This document shows, piece by piece, positions 1 to 5,105 of a DNA stretch of 5,105 nucleotides (positions are counted from its first letter, which is position 1; the number at the start of each line of letters is the position of its first letter). The stretch comes from Gammaproteobacteria bacterium (lineage in GTDB: Bacteria > Pseudomonadota > Gammaproteobacteria > Pseudomonadales > UBA7434). The stretch is taken from assembly GCA_024280785.1 (NCBI GenBank), contig JAJRPK010000420.1:1-5105 (forward strand), written 5' to 3'. The position numbers and the translations under genes were made by a program. The notes under the pieces are model-generated. The model was not told the origin of the DNA. It saw only the letters and a list, made by a program, of their open reading frames with translations, and made no database searches.

Positions 1-795
1 ATTACGAAACCAATGCGCATTCTCATCCGCTGAGCCTAACCGTAACCGAGTTGCGGGAAAAGCCTTATGCCAGTTCACCAATTTAGCCGTTAGAGGATGA
101 CAAAACGTCTTAACAAAAGCTTTAGCTAACCGATGTGCTGTTTTAAGTTTTCTACGACTTCCAAAAAATATCATTTGCTCTGCACTACGCTGGCTCGGGC
201 TCATCCTTGCCCACGCTGCTGTCATCAGTACTCCACCAAAGCCGTGGGCTACCCATATCGTCGGACCATTAGGCTTTGCAGTGTCTAATCTGCCGGCAGC
301 AGCCGAGCTAGCTTGGCTCGTTGCTCGCAATAATCTTGGTATCGCCTCTGTAATAAGGTCATGCATAGTCAACGTAGAGGTTTCGTTGTCATAAAGTAAG
401 CTTCGACCTCGCCCACCTAAGTCTGCGACAAAAACTTCATAACCACATTTAGCAAAATGGTATGCTAAACCTCGACCTGATTCGTGGTAAAAAATCCGTC
501 CACATTCTACTTCGCCATGTAGCATAAAAACCCGCTTAGGCTGAAAGGCGCGATTACCAGTCCCAACTCCTTCCGGGTGGTCTGGTATAAAGTGGCGCAT
601 ATGTAGCTGTTCACCATTTGACATTGAAACCCAAATAGATTCAACACAGACTTTAAGAACAAGGTTAAGTTTTACTTGTTCTTTATCAGCACCCTTTAAT
701 TCTGCTGACACCCCATTATCCATGGCAACGTCTTTGCCATCACCCAGCTGAAAAGCAACTTGGGTATCATATGAAGGTAAATTATCGTAATTCAC
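1..795 (-). CDS. alpha/beta-hydrolase-fold protein, C-terminus outside the window, nucleophile Ser replaced by Gly
   Basis: Reading from GTG at 795, the frame is open for 265 codons to base 1. Features of an alpha/beta-hydrolase are an oxyanion-type LHG at residues 92-94, a strand VFVAD ending at Asp125 followed by LGGRGRS (126-132), and a nucleophile elbow WVAHGFGG at 181-188. As I recall the family, homologues read AHSxGG at the elbow; here the nucleophile position (residue 185, codon 241-243) is GGC Gly. The stretch FFGSRRK and then RLRLGSADE agrees with proteobacterial hydrolases of this type. The catalytic His, and possibly the acid, should lie beyond the edge. No signal peptide or membrane segment is visible, so a cytoplasmic location is likely. 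The GTG start is chosen because AGAGGA lies 7 bases upstream. An in-frame ATG at 876 has no clear ribosome binding site, and one at 624 would remove the first 57 residues, which match nothing I recognise. The substrate is unknown, and the missing Ser makes catalysis doubtful. Confidence 0.85.
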   Translation of the reverse strand, partial: MNYDNLPSYDTQVAFQLGDGKDVAMDNGVSAELKGADKEQVKLNLVLKVCVESIWVSMSNGEQLHMRHFIPDHPEGVGTGNRAFQPKRVFMLHGEVECGRIFYHESGRGLAYHFAKCGYEVFVADLGGRGRSLLYDNETSTLTMHDLITEAIPRLLRATSQASSAAAGRLDTAKPNGPTIWVAHGFGGVLMTAAWARMSPSQRSAEQMIFFGSRRKLKTAHRLAKAFVKTFCHPLTAKLVNWHKAFPATRLRLGSADENAHWFRN

Positions 796-802
796 GCTTA
801 CT

Positions 803-808
803 TCCTCT
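803..808 (-). promoter_or_regulatory. ribosome binding site of the hydrolase gene
   Basis: On the minus strand AGAGGA is followed by 7 bases and then the GTG at 795-793. This is a good Shine-Dalgarno match at ideal spacing. It decides the start over the in-frame ATG codons at 876 and 624, neither of which has a comparable site upstream. Confidence 0.7.
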
Positions 809-869
809 TGGCGATTCCGATCTTTCAGCAGACTTTTTTTCGTGCCGATTCTCTTTAATAAATGACCCT

Positions 870-893
870 CGTTCATACAGTTCAGTATGAGCG
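870..893. repeat. short inverted repeat just after the hrpA stop
   Basis: The arms TCATAC (873-878) and GTATGA (885-890) pair perfectly around a 6-base loop. Two more outer pairs (870 with 893, 871 with 892) form beyond one position (872 with 891) that is a mismatch in minus-strand RNA. The repeat begins about 10 bases after the hrpA TAA. No U-run follows in minus-strand RNA, so it is not a standard intrinsic terminator. It could be a weak 3'-end hairpin or chance. Confidence 0.35.
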
Positions 894-903
894 GCTAGGT
901 TGA

Positions 904-3900
904 TTAATTCACTGCTGGGTATTGACTGTGATTTATTTTTTTCCACTCTTTGGCGACTCGTTGTAAAGATACGGGAACGGCCGTTTTCAATTGTTGCGCA
1001 AAAAGTGAAACGCGCAACTCTTCGAGCAACCAACGATAATTCGCCACTGCTAAATCAGAAAACAAAGCTTCTGGGTATTTATATAGCAGAGTTTCGAGTG
1101 GCCGCTCTACAGATGATAACTTTTCACACAATTGAGCATCATTCTGGCCGTTTCCACTCAATCGCTCTAGCCGAACAACAACCGCTTGTAAATATCGAGG
1201 CAAATGTTGCATACGTGCAAAACCTGTTTGCTGCAAAAATCCTGGATATATCAAGCGTTCAATCTGTCGATCTATATCCTTACATTGCACTGCAAAATGA
1301 GCGCGCCTTTGTTGAAGTAGATCACATAAAATTTGGTAATTTTCTAATGCCTTAATTAGCGAACTTTCAAATTCGATAGCAACTGCCACTAACTGAGGCT
1401 TAGCTTTAGCCAAACACCGGTCGAAACTTCTACTGTCATGCGGCAAGAGCTGATCAATATCACCCAAGCAACTAGCCGCAACTGCAGCCTTAATCAAATC
1501 ATCAACCAAGACTTCACGTGTACCGAGTTGGGCGAAAGGAAGTATTGACAAAGTATCTTTACAAAGAGTTTTCTTCAAATACCGAACCAGGTCCTTTAAT
1601 GACAACATTAACAAACGGACAACACCCAAGCGTGAAGCCGCCAACGCAGCAGTTGGAGTCGCTAATAAATCCAGTGTTACCGATGTAGTTGAATCCACCA
1701 GAGCGGGAAAACCTCGCTGCTGAGTTCCGCCCTGCTCGTATTCGTGACTCGGTGTTAACTCGCCGAAATCCCAGCGAGTCAACCCTTCACGACGAAACCC
1801 TCCCTCCGCATATTGATCAATACTTTCATCCAGTTGCTGCCGACAAAGCTTTACTAGCTCAGGCAAAAAACGTCCCGAGTGTAATATCCTACCGGCAGCG
1901 TCCTTTACTTCAAATCGCATCAGACAATAGGGATCTAGTGCCTGCTCACATTGCTGCCTCCACACATTAGGATCTATATGCAAGTGATAATAAATGGCAA
2001 TTTGTTCGGCCAACGATTGAGCTAAAGAGATGTCCGCAACCATATTTTTTTGACTATCTAACTTAGCTAGCAAACTATCGACAACATTGGGGACAGGAAC
2101 CAGTTGCTTGCGCTGTGCTTTCGGTAGCGCCCGAATCATGTCGATGCATTTGTCGTACAGCATCCCCGGCACCAGCCAATCAAAAGCGTAAAGAGGGAGC
2201 GAGCCCATAGAACCAAGAGGAATTATCGCCGTGACACCGTCCTTGTCTGAGCCGGGATCAAAACGATACTGCAATGCAAAACTTTGACCACCGTATTCCA
2301 CCCGGTCCGGAAATTGCTCTTGCGAATGCTCGGCATGGCCTTTAAGCAACACGTCGGATTGAGACAAACATAAGCTCTGACGTTCACTCTCTGTTGCCTT
2401 TACTAACCACGCTTCAATGCTTTGTCGGCTAACAATGTTGGTGGGCAAGTTTCGTTGATAAAAGGCAGCCAGTAATTCCTCGTCGATTAACAAGTCTCTA
2501 CGCCGTGCTTTTTCTTCTAAGGTTTTGACCTTGACAATCAATTGTTGATTGTGTCGCCAAAACTTTGCTCGCTGAGTAAGTCGCTCGTTCGGATTGAGTT
2601 CACCCTGTGCCAATGCTTCCATGATAAACACCGTCCGAGCGTCCGCTCTGTCAACGGTGTCGTATACAATTGGCTGCCGGTTCGCGAGTATCAAGCCGTA
2701 TAAACGGCTCGATCGATAAGCCATAACCTGCCCTCTTTTTTTATCCCAGTGAGGTTCTGCGTACTCATGCTTGACCAAATGGTGCATCTCTTTAATAACC
2801 CATATCGGGTCAATTTCGGCGACGCAACGCGCGTACACTTTTCGGGTTTCTACGATTTCAGCCGCTAAAACCCATGGTGGCGAAGGCTTGAACTGTGACG
2901 AGCCAGGAAACAAAAAGAAAGACAGGTTTCTTGCCCCTTGATACTCCCCTTTTTTTTCTTTTCGGCCAATATTCCCAGGTAGCCCGGCCAAAATAGCTCT
3001 GTGGATATTCTCAATACTCGAGACAGAAAAATGGATGTTCCAAATCTCTTCATCAGTACTGTCATTAATACTGACTTTCTGCCCATGATTTTTCTTATTT
3101 ATAACTATCGACTTATTTCGTGCCGTATGCGATGGGTCTGAAGAATGCTTGGGTAGCGATGATTTTTTTTGCTGTTTATCCCCACGTAATTTTATCAGTG
3201 GCTTTACGGCTAATAGTAATTGACGATGTACATCGCGCCACTCTCGCATTCTGGGGTAGGACAAATATTCTTTTTTACAACGCTTGCGCAGTTGATTTTG
3301 GCTCAATTCTTCGCGCAGGGCTTCATAGTAATTCCATAAATTTACCCAGCTTAAAAAATCAGACTTGGGGTGCGAAAAGCGTCGATGCTGCTGGTCTGCC
3401 GCCTGTCGCTTTTCCGTGGGAATCTCACGTGGATCTTGTACCGCCAAGGCACTAACAATGATTAATAGTTCATCTATGCAGTTCTTTTCTATCGCCGCAA
3501 TCAATATCCTTCCCAGTCGCGGATCAACGGGTAATTGTGATAATTCCTTGCCTCGTTTTGATAGTTCTCCTTGTTGATTTAGCGCACCTAACTCTTCCAG
3601 TGTTTTAAGGCCAGAGCGAAGCTGTCTTGGATCGGGTTTTTCCATAAAGGGAAAATTTTCTACATCACCAAGATTCAGCGTTTTCATTTGTAGCACAACC
3701 GCTGCTAAATTCGTCCTCAATAACTCTGGTTCAGTAAATTCTGGTCGTAAATTGAAATCCTCTTCGCTGTACAATCTATAACAAACGCCTGCGCACAACC
3801 GGCCACAACGTCCTGCTCGTTGATTGGCGCTCGCCTGAGAAATCGCTTCTATAGGTAATCGTTGAATTTTACTTCGCACGCTATAGCGGCTAATGCGAGC

Positions 3901-5103
3901 AACACCCGTATCGATAACATAACCAATACCAGGGACAGTTACCGAGGTCTCGGCAACATTAGTTGCCAATATGACACGCCGTCTTACCCCGCTTAGCGAG
4001 CCCTCTGTTGACGAATCAGCGTCTTTAATTGTCGACAAAAGACTTTTAATGGGTCGAGTAGAGAATATTTTTTTCTGCTCGGCTTGACTTAATCGAGCAT
4101 ATAAAGGCAACACATGAAAGCGTTGGTCGCCTCTAAGCACTTTGCTAACGTCACGAATTTCGCGTTCTCCCGGCAAAAACACCAAAACATCTCGTGCGCC
4201 CCCAGCTCGGCCTACGGTATCGTTATCATCGATAACATTAAGCACTTGGCAAACTCGCGCTACCGTGTCCGACGAGAAATCCGTTGTGACTTCTAAGGGT
4301 TGATCACGAGAATTATCCTTTCTATCGACTAATTCTTCACTCTCGAAGTATTCGATGCTAACGGGAAAGCTTCGTCCGGATATTTCGATGACGGGGGCTT
4401 CATCGAAATGAGCAGAAAATCGAGCAACATCGATAGTAGCGGATGTCACGATCAATTTTAAATCAGGCCTTTTTGCCAATATAGTTTTTATATAACCTAG
4501 CAAAAAATCAATATTTAAACTGCGCTCGTGAGCCTCATCAATAATGAGCGTATCGTATTCGCCTAAATATCGGTCACGCAATATCTCCGCCAGTAAAATC
4601 CCGTCCGTCATTATTTTAATGCGAGTGCTGTCATCAAAATTATCGTTAAACCGGAAATGATAGCCAACTTCTCGCCCTAACGGCACACTCAATTCTTCGG
4701 CAATTCGAGCGGCTACAGTTCGCGCCGCTAACCGGCGTGGCTGAGTATGTCCAATCCGGCCATTAATTCCACGACCCAGCTCAGCACAAATTTTAGGAAT
4801 TTGAGTGGTTTTACCCGACCCTGTCTCGCCTGCAATAATCACTACTTGATTTTGTTCTATGGCACTGGCGATCACTGCCTTATTGACAGAAATCGGCAAT
4901 GATTCAGGATATTCGATACGGCCCAGTGACTGAGACCGGGTCTCAACCACTTGAGCAGATCCCTTCAGGCGAGTCAAAAATTGCTGAGCCTCGCGAGTAA
5001 AAGGCTGCTGCTTATTAGCGCGATCAACGACAGTTTGTAATTGCCGGATTAAGGGCTGTTGATCCTTAATCAAGACCTCAGAAATCTTTTCACTTAACCA
5101 CAC
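904..5103 (-). CDS. hrpA: ATP-dependent RNA helicase HrpA (DEAH-box), possibly lacking its first few codons
   Basis: This is a cytoplasmic DEAH-box (SF2) RNA helicase that uses NTP hydrolysis to remodel RNA. E. coli HrpA has been linked to fimbrial mRNA processing and to rescue of stalled or collided ribosomes. Numbering from the GTG at 5103, the visible motifs are: I GETGSGKT 92-99, Ia TQPRRLAA 120-127, Ib TDG 166-168, II DEAH 189-192, III SAT 221-223, IV-region VFLPGEREI 308-316, V TNVAETSVTVPG 381-392 and VI QRAGRCGR 428-435. The winged-helix/HA2 region follows at about 460-630, the OB-fold at about 690-770 and the long HrpA C-terminal region (DUF3418 type) to residue 1399. The tail LEELRVSLFAQQL is conserved, so the 3' end is complete. 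The 1399 visible residues compare with about 1300 in E. coli; the excess is largely three polar inserts near 256-300, 349-373 and 638-685. The start is uncertain: GTG is the first start codon inside the window, only two bases remain upstream, and comparison with E. coli suggests a few residues may be missing. Confidence 0.96.
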   Translation of the reverse strand: MWLSEKISEVLIKDQQPLIRQLQTVVDRANKQQPFTREAQQFLTRLKGSAQVVETRSQSLGRIEYPESLPISVNKAVIASAIEQNQVVIIAGETGSGKTTQIPKICAELGRGINGRIGHTQPRRLAARTVAARIAEELSVPLGREVGYHFRFNDNFDDSTRIKIMTDGILLAEILRDRYLGEYDTLIIDEAHERSLNIDFLLGYIKTILAKRPDLKLIVTSATIDVARFSAHFDEAPVIEISGRSFPVSIEYFESEELVDRKDNSRDQPLEVTTDFSSDTVARVCQVLNVIDDNDTVGRAGGARDVLVFLPGEREIRDVSKVLRGDQRFHVLPLYARLSQAEQKKIFSTRPIKSLLSTIKDADSSTEGSLSGVRRRVILATNVAETSVTVPGIGYVIDTGVARISRYSVRSKIQRLPIEAISQASANQRAGRCGRLCAGVCYRLYSEEDFNLRPEFTEPELLRTNLAAVVLQMKTLNLGDVENFPFMEKPDPRQLRSGLKTLEELGALNQQGELSKRGKELSQLPVDPRLGRILIAAIEKNCIDELLIIVSALAVQDPREIPTEKRQAADQQHRRFSHPKSDFLSWVNLWNYYEALREELSQNQLRKRCKKEYLSYPRMREWRDVHRQLLLAVKPLIKLRGDKQQKKSSLPKHSSDPSHTARNKSIVINKKNHGQKVSINDSTDEEIWNIHFSVSSIENIHRAILAGLPGNIGRKEKKGEYQGARNLSFFLFPGSSQFKPSPPWVLAAEIVETRKVYARCVAEIDPIWVIKEMHHLVKHEYAEPHWDKKRGQVMAYRSSRLYGLILANRQPIVYDTVDRADARTVFIMEALAQGELNPNERLTQRAKFWRHNQQLIVKVKTLEEKARRRDLLIDEELLAAFYQRNLPTNIVSRQSIEAWLVKATESERQSLCLSQSDVLLKGHAEHSQEQFPDRVEYGGQSFALQYRFDPGSDKDGVTAIIPLGSMGSLPLYAFDWLVPGMLYDKCIDMIRALPKAQRKQLVPVPNVVDSLLAKLDSQKNMVADISLAQSLAEQIAIYYHLHIDPNVWRQQCEQALDPYCLMRFEVKDAAGRILHSGRFLPELVKLCRQQLDESIDQYAEGGFRREGLTRWDFGELTPSHEYEQGGTQQRGFPALVDSTTSVTLDLLATPTAALAASRLGVVRLLMLSLKDLVRYLKKTLCKDTLSILPFAQLGTREVLVDDLIKAAVAASCLGDIDQLLPHDSRSFDRCLAKAKPQLVAVAIEFESSLIKALENYQILCDLLQQRRAHFAVQCKDIDRQIERLIYPGFLQQTGFARMQHLPRYLQAVVVRLERLSGNGQNDAQLCEKLSSVERPLETLLYKYPEALFSDLAVANYRWLLEELRVSLFAQQLKTAVPVSLQRVAKEWKKINHSQYPAVN
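3049..3192 (-). other. polar, lysine-rich insert in HrpA between helicase core and OB-fold
   Basis: Residues about 638-685 of the visible HrpA are rich in Lys, Ser, Asn, Asp and His and look disordered (for example GDKQQKKSS and HSSDPSHTARNKS). The flanks (EWRDVHRQLL before, ENIHRAILAGL after) match E. coli HrpA, where only a short linker joins them. I infer a flexible linker expanded by about 40-50 residues. Confidence 0.6.
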
Positions 5104-5105
5104 TC

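Larger units (their letters stand above)
796..903 (-). other. intergenic gap between hrpA and the hydrolase gene
   Basis: These 108 bases hold the small inverted repeat and the hydrolase ribosome binding site. I could not assign a convincing -35/-10 pair. AT-rich TTTATTAAAG (minus strand, about 852-861) could serve as a -10-like element but lacks a good -35 partner. The hydrolase is therefore either co-transcribed by read-through from hrpA or driven by a promoter I cannot recognise. Confidence 0.5.

Noticed and set aside
874..876. In-frame ATG as an alternative hydrolase start
   Set aside because: It has no Shine-Dalgarno sequence, sits in the small hairpin, and would add 27 unusual basic residues; GTG at 795 has a strong site at ideal spacing.
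782..1033. 83-codon minus-strand frame overlapping the hrpA end and the gap
   Set aside because: It is out of frame with both genes, its translation is basic and low in structure, and it overlaps the conserved C-terminus of HrpA.
900..1355. 151-codon plus-strand open frame opposite the 3' end of hrpA
   Set aside because: It lies wholly antisense to well-conserved hrpA coding sequence apart from its first few bases, has no recognisable domain, and reads as a shadow of the real frame.
2534..2552. Perfect 8-bp inverted repeat with 3-base loop inside hrpA
   Set aside because: About one such repeat is expected by chance in a window of this size; it lies in coding sequence and no U-run follows it.
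2865..3086. 73-codon minus-strand frame inside hrpA, considered as a +1 frameshift product
   Set aside because: It is a shifted reading of conserved HrpA sequence, and the A-run upstream would favour -1, not +1, slippage.
4222..4236. GTTATC/GATAAC inverted repeat inside hrpA
   Set aside because: It is only 6 bp per arm, lies in the codons of an Asp/Asn-rich insert, and has no associated regulatory context.

Overview
The window carries two protein-coding genes, both on the minus strand, and both probably cut by the window edges. The large one (904-5103) encodes an HrpA-type DEAH-box RNA helicase. Its helicase motifs are all intact, and its long C-terminal region resembles that of the enterobacterial protein. 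The second (795 down to 1, running off the left edge) encodes an alpha/beta-hydrolase-fold protein.

Layout, read in the direction of transcription (right to left): hrpA enters at the right edge, where its first few codons may be missing, and ends with TAA at 904-906. A 108-base gap (796-903) follows, holding a small inverted repeat and a good ribosome binding site. The hydrolase gene then starts at a GTG at 795 and stays open through base 1, giving 265 visible residues. No convincing terminator separates the two genes, so read-through from hrpA is possible. The plus strand shows no credible gene, and I see no RNA genes, mobile elements, CRISPR arrays or phage features.

Organism: HrpA of this full-length architecture (helicase core plus OB-fold plus long C-terminal region) is typical of Proteobacteria. 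The close resemblance to the E. coli protein, the moderate base composition and the neighbouring hydrolase type suggest a gammaproteobacterium, perhaps a marine or Pseudomonas/Cellvibrio-like lineage. That placement is inference.

This is mostly ordinary chromosomal housekeeping sequence, and I do not see a new multi-gene system. Three details deserve a second look. The hydrolase has Gly where the nucleophilic Ser is expected. HrpA carries three polar insertions relative to E. coli HrpA. The largest of these begins at a lysine-coding run of eight A, preceded by a G-rich stretch, an arrangement that resembles a frameshift or slippage site at the border between the helicase core and the C-terminal region.
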